DNA of 64,000 bases from Bradyrhizobium sp. AT1 (GCF_001590795.1 NZ_JXDL01000001.1:6199598-6263597); one strand, 5' to 3'. Positions 17,101 to 25,461 are shown, numbered from the stretch's first letter. The notes: generated from the letters alone by a model not told the origin. Translations and numbers: made by a program.

Positions 17101-18653
17101 ATGACTAGTCGATCCTCGGCACTAGCGTCCTTGATAACGATGCGCTTGGCGCCTCGATCAATGACGAAGATGTCGGCTCCGTCCCCGCCTCTATACTCCG
17201 CATCTCCCCTTTGCCCCATAAGAATGTCGTTGCCGGCACCGCCCGACAGCTTGTCCTCGTCGGCGCCGCCATAGAGTTGATCGTTACCTTCGGCGCCATA
17301 GATTTCGTCGCGTCCTCCATCGCCATAGAGCTTGTTGGTCGCGCCAGTATCATCCTCGCGGGGAACGCTTGATCCTGCCCTGACGACGTCATTTCCTTCG
17401 CCGCCGTGGATGGTGTCACTGCCCACGCCACCCCAGATCTCGTCCATCTCGGTTCCGCCATCGATCGTGTCGTCACCGGCTCCGCCCTCGATGTAATCCG
17501 CGCCATCATCTCCGAAGAGCTGATCGCCACCGCCACCGCCGAATATCTCATCGTTGCCACCCGCGCCGTGGATGAAATCGACTTCTCCATTGCTCGGACC
17601 AACCGGGCTGTCACCCCACAGAACATCGCCTCCTGCACCGCCGCGAATGGTGTCCGATCCCATCCCGCCATAGACGTAAACCTTTCCGGTCGAGACGGTG
17701 ACGTCGATGTTGTCGCCGCCATCGGTGCCAAACACCGCAAGTTGCGCCGCTTGTAAGTCGAGACCGCTCAAGTCTCCGCCGATGGAGATCTCCTTTTTCA
17801 GCAACGTCAGGTCGTCACCGATATTCTTGTCGTACATGTGCAAGCTTAGTTTCGCACCAGTCTGCATGATGCTGAAGTCCGCCCCCGACAGGTAAGGCGC
17901 GAGAAGGTCGGAATTCTTTGCTGTAACGCTATTGGCATCGAGTCCGGAGCGGTTAGCGATTTCGGTCGTCGTTACCCCCAGCGCGCCAGCGATTCGGGCG
18001 AGGTGATTGCCGGCAAGAATGTCATATCCGATGCTCTCCTTGTCGCTGTTTTGCGGGGTATAAATGGCGACATGAGAGTTGACGTCGAACTTGCCTGCCG
18101 AAAAATTGAGAAGGCTTAACACCGCGTCGACGGTCGACTTCCCTTCTGCTGCAAGCCCATTGCGGTAAACCACGCCGGTCATGGCCCTGCCGGTGCTGTC
18201 CGCGATTTCGAGTCTCGTCGACGCCTCGCCTAATACTTCGTGAAAGTGCCCCAAGACGGGTTGGACAAACGATTGGTAGACCCACGTCGCGCCCGCGGCA
18301 GCGACACCTGCCACTACAATCTCAACCCCGATAGGGAGTGCGGTAACACCAAAGAGTCCAAGCACGGCTGCCTTGGCTGCATTTGCCAGTTCTGCGGCGA
18401 TCTCGGCCTTGAGAGCGGAGTCGGCGATGATCTTAACTCCGTCAAAATAGAAAAAGCCGTCTTCTCTGGTAATTACCTTGTTAAGTTCGCTGGCGACGCT
18501 GCCCGGACCAAAATACTTGTATAGAAACTTGATAGGTAGTGAACTCTGATTGGTCTGCAGGAGAGGATCGAGAGCACCGTCTAGGAAATCCCGAAGGGCT
18601 TCATAGATCGCCGAAGGCTCCGCCGGCTTCACGGTGTAGTATTCCATCTCCAT
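12096..18653 (-). CDS. Giant RTX / cadherin-like calcium-binding secreted protein
   Basis: 2185 residues and no Sec signal, as expected for a type I secretion substrate. Residues ~1-310 form a non-repetitive domain with an Ala/Gly-rich hydrophobic stretch (~85-125); no enzyme family was recognised in it. RTX nonapeptide blocks (GGxGxDxLxG type) occur at ~320-490, ~665-735, ~820-980 and twice near the C-terminus, some followed by haemolysin-type domains (for example DLIVTIGTTGKTIRVFGQF). From ~1196 there are four consecutive cadherin-like modules of 100-104 residues (SIAEN ... TLTYSL ... GRFAI ... LLDYE), and a fifth sits between the last RTX blocks. The last two cadherin+RTX units are a 1044-bp tandem duplication. 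Probably a calcium-dependent adhesin or surface protein; no hlyB/hlyD-like export genes are in the window. Confidence 0.9.
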   Translation of the reverse strand: MEMEYYTVKPAEPSAIYEALRDFLDGALDPLLQTNQSSLPIKFLYKYFGPGSVASELNKVITREDGFFYFDGVKIIADSALKAEIAAELANAAKAAVLGLFGVTALPIGVEIVVAGVAAAGATWVYQSFVQPVLGHFHEVLGEASTRLEIADSTGRAMTGVVYRNGLAAEGKSTVDAVLSLLNFSAGKFDVNSHVAIYTPQNSDKESIGYDILAGNHLARIAGALGVTTTEIANRSGLDANSVTAKNSDLLAPYLSGADFSIMQTGAKLSLHMYDKNIGDDLTLLKKEISIGGDLSGLDLQAAQLAVFGTDGGDNIDVTVSTGKVYVYGGMGSDTIRGGAGGDVLWGDSPVGPSNGEVDFIHGAGGNDEIFGGGGGDQLFGDDGADYIEGGAGDDTIDGGTEMDEIWGGVGSDTIHGGEGNDVVRAGSSVPREDDTGATNKLYGDGGRDEIYGAEGNDQLYGGADEDKLSGGAGNDILMGQRGDAEYRGGDGADIFVIDRGAKRIVIKDASAEDRLVIRASDVASLKDSEDQYSYKPTYSDWAIVIGTGVYGPPGSLYASLQGHWYIEVPDRPEEKFAVDYEAKLKNGNLELTFRDVGYKGAPEIVVVIENFKAGMLGLDSVPHSTWADHWYDSVSIPIPVTTQIGTESDGGQQRQLDASTSAVGDDHLLGSNTDDDLLGLSGNDVLEGKAGVDVLDGGSGDDVLTGGAGDDELAGGGGSDTYYYSSADGSDIIGEIASETDVNTLVLTDLNLADVTFSFEAGSSYDLIVTIGTTGKTIRVFGQFDLGQAPLGLSQIEFADGSVLDRAAIELAAGFQAPIGDIIGTEAAETLTGDSFGNWIKGNGGDDIVDGAGGNDEINGGAGSDVLNGGAGNDIFVAEASDGNDIINGGDGAGDELVFWSISSAITVDLQNGTATGADIGSDTLAGIENVSAAFNGGNDILIGSGADNVLDAGGGNDTITGGAGDDTLSGGYGSDTYHFSIGDGDDFLFDNANLPNEQDLLVFGPGLDLDDVNFQWQGQNDAKVTIANGGGSIVIAGQLQQGEGIELFQFSNGTSISAEAVAAIVVASQSSSGDDLINGTGFNDTVTGGTGNDHIRFVGSGDVIVYAEGDGNDIIEADSPVGLQLTDLSVTDLRFSFAGTDLLITVVPTGDTIRVKDHYADTGQSTGLGQVTFADGTVWDRANIQAASGYAPTDAALTGNSIAENAVIGTLVGTVVGVDPDPDATLTYSLTGDAGGRFAINATTGAITVANGTLLDYETNTSHSVTVRVTDQDGVSFDKSFMLDLTNVNESPIEATLIGGSVAENAANGTAVGTVAGIDADAGATLTYGLIDDAGGRFAISAATGQITVLNGALLNYEAAASHSVTVRVTDQGGLTFDKSFTLGLTDVNEAPTDATLAGGSVAENAASGTIVGTVAGVDPDAGAVLSYSLTDNAGGRFAIDAATGQITVADGSLLDYEATTSHAITVHVVDQGGLAFDKVFTIAVTDVNEAGNQAPSDATLSGGTIAENSGNGAVVGTVAGVDPDSGAVLTYSLTDNAGGRFAINATSGQITVADGALLDYETATSHNVTVRVTDQGGLTYDEVFVLAVTDVAGATLNGTSAADTLTGTEENDVLNGLDGNDVLNGLGGNDTLDGGTGNDTMTGGAGNDVYIVDAAGDVVNETANEGIDEIRTSLSSYTLGANVENVTATTSTALTASGNALDNVIKGNSGNDVLFGGDGNDTLLGGAGDDVLQGGAGNDIFDGQGGQNWITTGTGQDTLILNGASGYLQVDDFSDGNDKINMRGTGVTAQNAAQNVTLTEYAEGGVLVEFGTSQIWFENIMPGQITFDDFVFDTSGGGDNHAPTNATLSGGSIAENSTNGTVVGTVTGVDPDAGAVLSYSLTDNAGGRFAINAATGQITVANGALLDYETATSHDVVVRIVDQGGLSFDKVFTLAVTDAAGVTQNGTSAADTLIGTNEGDTLNGLGGNDTLNGLGGNDVLDGGAGNDTMNGGTGNDIYIVDSSNDVVNESANEGIDEVQTSLSSYTLGDNFENLTGTNGGGFTAAGNALDNIITGSSGNDVLFGEDGNDVLRGGAGDDVMQGGAGNDTFQGQGGVKWITTGAGADVLVFNAGSGAFQVDDFTDGSDKIDMRGTGVTAENAAQNVTLTEYAEGGVLVQFGSSEIWLANVMPGQITFADDFILS

Positions 18654-18783
18654 CTCCCAAGTAATTTTGTGGTAGCGACATTCAGTTCAGTAGACCCCGG
18701 CAGGTGGCCGGTGAACTGTCGTTGTCTCTTCGATTGAATGCAGCGGATGAGATCATTGCCGCCGGTCTATCCGTGGCTGGCGC

Positions 18784-19518
18784 TCACCGTCGCCATAGTC
18801 TCGCGTGGTAGACGATCATCGTTCGGGCGGCGACTTCCTGGCACTGCATGACGCCTCGTGGTCGCGCCGCATCGCCCTCAATGCCTTCGATTGTGATGGT
18901 CTGACGGCTTTTGTTCCATACGATCCGACGAGGAACGTCAAAATTCATCGACAGCGTGACCTCATCCTGTTGGACATCGGTCACGGCACCTTGGTACAGT
19001 CGCCCCTCCTTGCCGCGTTCGAAGACCGCTTGTTTCGATGCCGCATCCATCGTGAAGTACATGTCTCCGGCATCCTCACAGCGGACCGAGATCGGATGCT
19101 GAATTGGATCGCGAGCCCGGAAGCTCAAAATGCTTCTCGGCGGGGTGACGGTGCATTGGTGAATCAAGGTCGGCCGAAAGGTCGGGGCATCCATTCCAGG
19201 CCAGGTCATCGTCTTTTGATTGCGATCGAAAATCAGGTCGAGTCTTCCCGGAAGGACGGGCACGATGAACTCGATTCTTCCATTCTCCGTGGAAATGATC
19301 TCTCCAGCGCGTAGATTTATCCCGGAATATGCTTCGACATTCGTCGGTGGCGTTTCAAAGACGATCGCTTTGGCGTCGATGTCGAACGTCGCGAAGTAGG
19401 GTCGGACCGGATCGCCACCTTCACATCGCACCGAAAATGACTCAGCGGCTGCTGCGCGATCCGGCAACACCATGAGAAGGAGAATGAGAGCGAGAGGGAA
19501 GCTCATGAGCCGCTTCAT
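18784..19518 (-). CDS. Secreted protein of unknown family
   Basis: 244 residues starting at ATG 19518 with GGAG upstream. Residues 1-26 (MKRLMSFPLALILLLMVLPD then RAAAAES) form a clear Sec signal peptide. The mature part has two related halves, each with a Cys-containing strand (VRCEGGD / VRCEDAG) and a late Cys (HQCTV / MQCQE), suggesting two similar beta-rich domains stabilised by disulfides. I recognise no family. It lies 131 bp upstream of, and in the same direction as, the RTX gene, so the two could share a transcript. The Cys pairing is inference. Confidence 0.72.
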   Translation of the reverse strand: MKRLMSFPLALILLLMVLPDRAAAAESFSVRCEGGDPVRPYFATFDIDAKAIVFETPPTNVEAYSGINLRAGEIISTENGRIEFIVPVLPGRLDLIFDRNQKTMTWPGMDAPTFRPTLIHQCTVTPPRSILSFRARDPIQHPISVRCEDAGDMYFTMDAASKQAVFERGKEGRLYQGAVTDVQQDEVTLSMNFDVPRRIVWNKSRQTITIEGIEGDAARPRGVMQCQEVAARTMIVYHARLWRR

Positions 19519-20233
19519 ACTGTTCGCTCCGTTCGCGCATGAGAGTGAAGTCCGCAGCCTGGCGGCAGCGAAACTGCAGTTTAAACTCTCGACATTACCT
19601 GGCGATAAATTGGCTGCGTGGCCTTGGTGAGCGCGCAATGAACGTGCGCCGCGCAAACAGTCTCTGAACGTATTCCAAACGCCAGTCACAACCACGGCCC
19701 CCGAACATCGATACCGCCTGCGCACTGCGCGCGGGCCGACGTCAACGTCCGGTTGCGGACACTACATAAGAACTTCGAGATGTAAAGAAGCGACACACAA
19801 CCTCGTGCTTTTCCGAGGACGTGGCGCGCTGACGCGCGAAGCAGCGAAGATTCAAATCAAATTTGGAACCCGCAACTCCAAGCATTTGAAGATGCTCATT
19901 CGATCGCTGTTCAATCGCGATCGATTCGTTTGCCAATGACCGCAATGAGACAGCGAATGAGATCGCGCTCGTTTTGCTTGCGGCAATTTGCCACCATTTT
20001 TGAAGCCGGTTCCTTCGCGAACCCCCGGGCAGAATTGGCGGAGACGATGAGATGCCGAGTGCTGAACGATTCTGAACACGATGAATTTGACGGCTTGGCG
20101 GGCGCGCAAACTTCGCGCAATGATATCGATGTTCAGCGGCGCCCACACGAACGTTTGGGCTCGGACGAAGCGGCCTCCTTTCCAACGATTTTCTGCGATG
20201 ACTGCTCCTCGAGGCCCAGGAGCCAAACACCAA
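19519..20233. other. Gene-poor stretch
   Basis: About 715 bp without a convincing gene. Several frames stay open on both strands, but their translations are Ser/Arg-rich with no recognisable domain. The base composition is less GC-rich than the flanks. It must contain the promoter of the secreted protein read leftwards. Possibly decayed sequence. Confidence 0.5.
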
Positions 20234-20539
20234 GTGAGACCCGTGAAGGTCAGATTGCGCCTACCCATGCCGTTCGTCGGTGCCGCAATAGCGATTATCA
20301 TGGGGGTGCATGGCGTCTACAGGCTGAGCCAGTGGTACTCTGCCGGAACGCTCTGGGCGAATTTTCGTAGCAGGGGCGGGCCCAGCAATCATCAACTGAT
20401 CACGTTTGAAGACCATCCATTCAACTTCGTCGGCTTGTTTGGGCTTCATCTGCTGTTCATCCTGACGGGCTGCTTGGGATTCGTTTTCATCGCACGAGAG
20501 ATGCGGGCTTGGCTTAATCGGGAAAAATCCGGCAGATAG
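20234..20539 (+). CDS. Small hypothetical membrane protein
   Basis: About 101 residues from GTG 20234 (AGGAG lies 11 nt upstream); other possible starts are GTG 20243 and ATG 20267. Two hydrophobic helices are visible (FVGAAIAIIMGVHGVY and LFGLHLLFILTGCLGFVFIA), separated by a polar loop of about 45 residues. No family recognised. It precedes the M23 peptidase by 153 bp on the same strand. Moderate doubt remains about whether it is expressed. Confidence 0.5.
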   Translation: MRPVKVRLRLPMPFVGAAIAIIMGVHGVYRLSQWYSAGTLWANFRSRGGPSNHQLITFEDHPFNFVGLFGLHLLFILTGCLGFVFIAREMRAWLNREKSGR

Positions 20540-20692
20540 GGATCTATCGTCGCCTTCGTGGGTGATCCTCACCGGTACCAATGTTTTCTCGGTGTACCGA
20601 TGTTGGCCAAGGTTCTTGGGACATCAGGAATGGAATTCTCGCTGCCGGACTGCACTTTTTCGCGCGCCCGTTTGTCGGAACGGACGGATCGG

Positions 20693-21691
20693 ATGAGAGC
20701 GCTTGTGTCTGTATCAGTGGTCTGCGCGGCCATCACGTGTGCGTCGGCGGCTCGCAGCGCCGAGCTACAACCGTTCGCTTGGCCGGTTGCCTGCGAGTTG
20801 GGAACGACCTGCTTCATCCAGAACTACGTCGACCATGATCCCTCGGACAAGACCTTGGACTATCGATGTGGCCACCGAACCTATGACGGTCACGACGGCA
20901 CCGACATCCGGCTGCCCGATCTGGACGTTCAGCGAAAAGGGGTCGAGGTCGTTGCCGCCGCGTCGGGGCGCGTTGCCCACATGCGCGATGGCATGGATGA
21001 CGTCTCGGTCAAGGTCGTCGGCAAAGCGGCAATCACCGGCAGGGAATGCGGCAACGGCGCCGTCGTCGAACACGGAAATGGCTGGAGCACGCAATACTGC
21101 CACATGGCCAAGGGTAGTCTCAAGGTGAAGCCCGGCGACAATGTCAGCTCCGGGCAGGCGCTTGGGCTGGTGGGTCTGTCGGGAAACACCGAGTTCCCAC
21201 ATCTGCATTTCACGGTGAGGCATGACGGGAAAATTGTAGATCCATTCGCCGAGGGCGCCGCGAAGGGCGAATGCAATTCCGGCCGTTCGCTGTGGCAAAA
21301 GGCGCAAAACTCCGTTTCGAACGCTCCGTCCACCGAGATCATCAATGCCGGCTTTGCCGATCACGCGGTGACCATGGACGAGATCGAGACAGGTGAGGTC
21401 AAGCGATCCTTGCCTGGCTCTCAATCGGCCGCCATCGTTGCGTATGTTCGCGCAATCGGACTTCAGGCGGACGACGAGCAAGCGCTCGAGTTGAGGTCAC
21501 CTGAGGGGCAGGTCGTCGCGGAGTATCGCGCACCGAAACTGCCACGGGACCAGGCCCAGTATTTCATCTCGGCTGGACGAAAGCGCGCAGGCTCCGCTTG
21601 GCCGGCCGGCACCTATCGGGCAACTTTCGTTTTGCGCCGACAAGGTGCCGAGATCGCGCGGCGGTCCTTCCAAATGGACGTCGCGCGATAG
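20693..21691 (+). CDS. M23-family (LytM-type) metallopeptidase, exported
   Basis: 332 residues from ATG 20693 with a Sec signal peptide (ALVSVSVVCAAITCASAARS, then AE). The peptidase M23 zinc site is complete in outline: HDGTD gives the first His and Asp ligands, and PHLHF gives the HxH pair, with the usual sequence GVEVVAAASGRVA between. Such enzymes cut peptidoglycan cross-bridges or act as regulators of other hydrolases. A further ~150-residue C-terminal domain of unknown family, with beta-rich character, follows. An in-frame ATG at 20558 exists but would bury the signal peptide. Confidence 0.88.
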   Translation: MRALVSVSVVCAAITCASAARSAELQPFAWPVACELGTTCFIQNYVDHDPSDKTLDYRCGHRTYDGHDGTDIRLPDLDVQRKGVEVVAAASGRVAHMRDGMDDVSVKVVGKAAITGRECGNGAVVEHGNGWSTQYCHMAKGSLKVKPGDNVSSGQALGLVGLSGNTEFPHLHFTVRHDGKIVDPFAEGAAKGECNSGRSLWQKAQNSVSNAPSTEIINAGFADHAVTMDEIETGEVKRSLPGSQSAAIVAYVRAIGLQADDEQALELRSPEGQVVAEYRAPKLPRDQAQYFISAGRKRAGSAWPAGTYRATFVLRRQGAEIARRSFQMDVAR

Positions 21692-21810
21692 CCATCTCGT
21701 CTCCCGCTCGTTCCCTTGGGCAGTTCCAGGACGAGGCCTTTCACAAGCAGGGTTGACGCTCCAGTCCGGTCGCTGCGACGCGTCATGCATTTCCTGTCTT
21801 GTCATTCACT

Positions 21811-21826
21811 CTGAATAGTTGTTCAG
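21811..21826 (+). promoter_or_regulatory. Candidate TetR-family operator
   Basis: CTGAATA-GT-TGTTCAG, an imperfect palindrome (6 of 7 positions pair), located ~87 bp before the TetR start. The TGAA/TTCA half-sites resemble those used by several AcrR/TetR repressors, so autoregulation is plausible. Confidence 0.4.
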
Positions 21827-21912
21827 TCCTTGAGGGGCGATTTGCATCTTTTGAAGTGACGAAGCGTTCGGTTGCAGGGCGTGCGGCCGGCGTGTGGGAC
21901 AGGAAGCGCGCC

Positions 21913-22593
21913 ATGGTTTATCGGCGGACGCATCAAGTGGTGAAGCGCCTTGCGGCGCGGCGCAGCGCAATTCTGGCGGCGGCGCGGGAGACTGCGGCGG
22001 AAGGCGGGATGGCGGCGGTGCAGATTGCGCCGGTCGCGGTCCGGGCCAATGTCGCGGCCGGCACGGTCTACCGCTACTTCCCCTCCAAGGCCGATCTGAT
22101 CTCCGAACTCATTGCCGAGGTCTCCCGCGACGAGCTCGCGGCGATCCGCCGGGCCGCCGATGCCGCGCCGGGGCCGTCCTCGGCGCTGGCCGCGGCCGTG
22201 ACGACGGTGGCGGTCCATACCCTGTCGCAGCGCAGGCTGGCCTGGGGCATCCTGGCCGAGCCGGTCGATGTCGATGTCAGCGCCTCCAGGCTTGCCAGCC
22301 GGCGCGAGATCGCGGGCGAGATCGCGGGTCGGATCGACGCTGCGGTGCGCGCCGGTCACCTGCCGGCGCAGGATACCGCGCTCGCCGCCACCGCGTTGCT
22401 CGGCGCGCTGCACGAGGCCCTGGTCGGGCCGCTCGCGCCCGACAATCTCGACGATCCCGTCAGGATGCGCGATGCGGTGCAGACCGTGACGCTGCTGGCA
22501 CTGCGCGCGGTCGGCGTCATGGACGCCCGCGCCCGCGGTCTGGTGGTGCAGCAGACGCTGCTGCCGACCACGAAGGCGCTGGTTGGGGCGTAA
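21913..22593 (+). CDS. TetR/AcrR-family transcriptional regulator
   Basis: 226 residues from ATG 21913 (MVYRRTHQVVKRL). The N-terminal helix-turn-helix is standard: RSAILAAARETAAEGG, then VAVRANVAAGTVYRYFPSKA, with the recognition helix around AAGTVYRYF. The C-terminal ligand-binding domain is all-helical and Ala-rich, giving no ligand clue. An in-frame extension to 21799 is unlikely. The gene stands alone, with no obvious effector or efflux gene beside it, so its target is unknown; it may be autoregulated through the upstream palindrome. Confidence 0.9.
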   Translation: MVYRRTHQVVKRLAARRSAILAAARETAAEGGMAAVQIAPVAVRANVAAGTVYRYFPSKADLISELIAEVSRDELAAIRRAADAAPGPSSALAAAVTTVAVHTLSQRRLAWGILAEPVDVDVSASRLASRREIAGEIAGRIDAAVRAGHLPAQDTALAATALLGALHEALVGPLAPDNLDDPVRMRDAVQTVTLLALRAVGVMDARARGLVVQQTLLPTTKALVGA

Positions 22594-22743
22594 AAACACA
22601 ACGCGACCGAGGCGGTGGCCTGACCCCGCTCAGGTCGTTGATTGAGCGAGCCTTTTCGCAAAACCGCAGCAAGCTCGCCGAAGGCTCCGGCTACTTTGCA
22701 TGGGGTTGTTTTGCGACTTTTTGCCTGGCGGGCCCTGGCCGAT

Positions 22744-24180
22744 CTACATGTTCGCGTCGCCCTCGGGGCCGACCGAGGCGATGCGCACCATGTTGGTGGT
22801 GCCGGGGATGCCGAGCGGCACGCCGGCGACGATGATGACGCGCTGGCCGGCGCGGACGAAGCCGTCGCGGAAAGCGATCTGGCCGGCACGACTGACCATG
22901 TCGTCCTGGTCGCGCGCATCCTCCGCCACCACGCAATGCACGCCCCAGACCACCGCGAGCCGGCGGCCGGCGTTGATGTTCGGCGTGATCGCCACGATCG
23001 GCGGCTTCGGCCGCTCGCGCGCCACCCGCACGGCGGTTGAGCCCGATGAAGTCCAGCAGATCAAGGCCGGAAGATCGAGCGTCTCGGCGATCTGCCGCGC
23101 GGCGTCGGCAATGGCGTCGCCCGCAGTGGCTTCCGGCGCGGGGCGCTGCGCGGTGAGCACGGAACGATAAATCGGGTCGCGCTCGACCTCCTCGCCGATG
23201 CGGTTCATGGTCGAGACCGCCTCGACCGGGAATTTGCCGGCCGCCGATTCCGCAGACAGCATGATGGCGTCGGCGCCCTCGTAGACCGCGGTTGCGACGT
23301 CGGAGACTTCGGCGCGGGTCGGCACCGGCGACTGGATCATCGATTCCAGCATCTGGGTCGCGACCACCACCGGCTTGCCGGCGCGGCGCGCCATCCGCGT
23401 CATCTGCTTCTGCAGGCTCGGCACGCGCTCGAGCGGCAGCTCGACGCCGAGATCGCCGCGCGCCACCATCAGCGCGTCGGAGGCCTCGATGATGTCGGCG
23501 AGGCGGTCGATCGCCTGCGGCTTCTCGATCTTGGCCATCACGGCGGCGCGGCCGCGGATCATCTTCTTGGCTTCGAGCACGTCGTCGGCGCGCTGCACGA
23601 AGGACAGCGCGATCCAGTCGACGCCGGTGACGAGCGCGGCCTCGAGGTCGGCGCGATCCTTCGACGTCATGGCGGAGACCGGCAAATCGGTGTCGGGCAG
23701 GCTGACGCCCTTGCGGTCGCTCATCTTGCCGCCGACCACGACGCGCGTCACCGCGTGCTCTTTGGAGGTTTCCTCCGCGATCAGCCGGACCTTGCCGTCG
23801 TCGAGCAGCAGCGCGTGGCCGGGCCGCAGCGCCGCCAGGATCTCGGGATGCGGAAGATGGACGCGCGTGGCATCGCCCGGCGTCTTGTCGGAATCGAGCG
23901 TGAAGGTCTGGCCGTTCTGGAGCTGCACCGAGCCTTCGGCGAAAGCACCTAGCCTGAGCTTCGGGCCCTGGAGGTCGACCAGGATGCCGATCGGTCGGCC
24001 GTAGCTGGACTCGACGTTGCGGATCGTCGCCACCAGCTCCCGCATCTTGTCGTGCGGGGTGTGGCTCATGTTGATGCGAAACAGGTCGGCGCCGGCCTCG
24101 AACAGGCGGCGGATCATTGCGAGATCTGAAGAAGCCGGTCCCAGGGTCGCGAGAATCTTGATACGGCGAAGACGCCTCAT
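22744..24180 (-). CDS. pyk: Pyruvate kinase
   Basis: Converts phosphoenolpyruvate and ADP to pyruvate and ATP, the last step of lower glycolysis and the Entner-Doudoroff route. 478 residues with all domains: RIKILATLGPASSD at the start, FRINMSHT, the B-domain insert, the active-site segment VMAKIEKPQAIDRL, VARGDLGVELP, and VATQMLESMI with the following PTRAEVSD. The C-terminal domain ends in GVPLGIPGTTNMVRI. The downstream-partner DUF1036 gene lies immediately upstream and overlaps the start by 4 nt, so the two are translated from one message. Confidence 0.97.
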   Translation of the reverse strand: MRRLRRIKILATLGPASSDLAMIRRLFEAGADLFRINMSHTPHDKMRELVATIRNVESSYGRPIGILVDLQGPKLRLGAFAEGSVQLQNGQTFTLDSDKTPGDATRVHLPHPEILAALRPGHALLLDDGKVRLIAEETSKEHAVTRVVVGGKMSDRKGVSLPDTDLPVSAMTSKDRADLEAALVTGVDWIALSFVQRADDVLEAKKMIRGRAAVMAKIEKPQAIDRLADIIEASDALMVARGDLGVELPLERVPSLQKQMTRMARRAGKPVVVATQMLESMIQSPVPTRAEVSDVATAVYEGADAIMLSAESAAGKFPVEAVSTMNRIGEEVERDPIYRSVLTAQRPAPEATAGDAIADAARQIAETLDLPALICWTSSGSTAVRVARERPKPPIVAITPNINAGRRLAVVWGVHCVVAEDARDQDDMVSRAGQIAFRDGFVRAGQRVIIVAGVPLGIPGTTNMVRIASVGPEGDANM

Positions 24181-24773
24181 GGCTTATTTCCAGATGGGGG
24201 CGGGGCGGCGGCTGGCGGGAGACCAGGCGCGGCCGGGGGCGTACCACCGGGCGGGCCGTTGGGCAAACCCGGAACCCCGCCCGGGCCAACTGGACCGGGC
24301 AGGCCGGGTACGCGTTGCTGCGCCGGCTGCTCGTTGGCGTCAGTCAATTGCACCGTCCACGCCCGCTGCTCGCCGGTGTCGACCTCGAAATAGCCGGTCC
24401 GGTCATAGCCGCGCGCGAGACAATCCTCGGTGCCGCGGATGGTGAACTCCTTGTCGCGCGAGCACATGAAGGCCTGCCCCGACCACTCGCCGCCGCGGTC
24501 ATAGTCGATCGCGTAGATGTAATAGTATCGGGCGACCAGCGTTCCCCGCAGCAGGGTCTCGCAGGAGCGCGACGAGATGTTCCACCAGCCTTCCGTGGTC
24601 CAGCCTTCGGCGTCCTTGTAGCCGAGCGCAATGCCAACACGGCTCGAGGTGTTGTTGCACAGGCGGAAATCGGCGGAGGCCGGACTGGCGCAAAGGCACA
24701 GCAAGGCGATCACCAGCACCGGGACCAACCGGGCGAGCAGGCGAAGTGGCGTGCGGGGAGATTCGGCAATCAT
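24177..24773 (-). CDS. DUF1036 family exported protein
   Basis: 198 residues. An N-terminal signal/anchor (LVPVLVIALLCLCASPASA) is followed by the DUF1036 core: FRLCNNTSSRVGIALGYKD, a W-rich segment TEGWWNISSRSCETLL and YYYIYAIDY. The C-terminal ~45 residues are a Pro/Gly-rich tail (PGLPGPVGPGGVPGLPNGPP). The function of DUF1036 is unknown; the fold is predicted to be secreted and Cys-containing. Its stop overlaps the pyk ATG, making a two-gene operon, an arrangement that appears conserved in related bacteria. Confidence 0.88.
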   Translation of the reverse strand: MIAESPRTPLRLLARLVPVLVIALLCLCASPASADFRLCNNTSSRVGIALGYKDAEGWTTEGWWNISSRSCETLLRGTLVARYYYIYAIDYDRGGEWSGQAFMCSRDKEFTIRGTEDCLARGYDRTGYFEVDTGEQRAWTVQLTDANEQPAQQRVPGLPGPVGPGGVPGLPNGPPGGTPPAAPGLPPAAAPPPSGNKP

Positions 24774-24959
24774 TGTCGCGGTAGCTATACCAGATCATTG
24801 ACGATTTGGCGTAGGGCCGGGGAACCGCCCCGAAAAGGTCGGTGGCAGCGGTTTCGGCCGGTTTGCGCCGGGATATGGCAAAATCTGTGACAGAGCCCAC
24901 CTGATCCCGTAAGGGTGACCTCCATCGGGTCAGGTCCACGGGATCCAAGGGAAACAGCC

Positions 24960-25271
24960 ATGGCAATCGACGACAAAACCAGAACCGAGCTCGAGGCGGC
25001 CGCTTTCCGGCGCCTGGTGGAGCATCTGAAGACGCGGACGGATGTCCAGAACATCGACCTGATGAATCTGGCGGGCTTCTGCCGCAACTGCCTGTCCAAC
25101 TGGCTCAAGGAAGCCGCCGACGCGCAAGGCGCGGCCATGAGCAAGGATGAGAGCCGGGAGGCCGTCTACGGCATGCCCTACGAGGCCTGGAAGGCGAAAT
25201 ACCAGGGCGCGGCCACGCCCGAGCAGATCGAGACGATGAAGAAGGTCCATCCTCACGGCCACGGGCATTGA
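24960..25271 (+). CDS. DUF1244 family small protein
   Basis: 103 residues from ATG 24960. The DUF1244 hallmark is the Cys pair in GFCRNCLSNWLKEAA, followed by YGMPYEAWKAKYQ and a His-rich end (HPHGHGH). The Cys and His residues suggest metal binding, but this is inference. The function is unknown. It reads away from the DUF1036-pyk pair; the 24774-24959 gap must hold both promoters. Confidence 0.88.
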   Translation: MAIDDKTRTELEAAAFRRLVEHLKTRTDVQNIDLMNLAGFCRNCLSNWLKEAADAQGAAMSKDESREAVYGMPYEAWKAKYQGAATPEQIETMKKVHPHGHGH

Positions 25272-25461
25272 ATTCGCGCGGCCTTTGAGTCGCACCACAC
25301 AACAGCTTTCTTCGCCCCGCCGCAGGAAGGTGTGGGCGCGCTGTGGACGAGCGCGATGCTTGCTTGAACGCGGGGGACGCCAACCCTAAGGGTTCTCCCC
25401 AGCACGCGCGGTGAGGATGCCGGCGTCACCTCGTTTTGCCAGTTCCATTTGGAGTACCAAG

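Noticed and set aside
16000..17700. Short-period repeats that at first resemble a CRISPR-like array
   Set aside because: The period is 27 bp, in frame, and codes for RTX nonapeptides; there are no unique spacers and no cas genes.
19742..20370. Open frames of 140-160 codons on both strands in the gene-poor stretch
   Set aside because: No ribosome site, Ser/Arg-rich translations, and no recognisable domain; overlapping frames on both strands compete equally.
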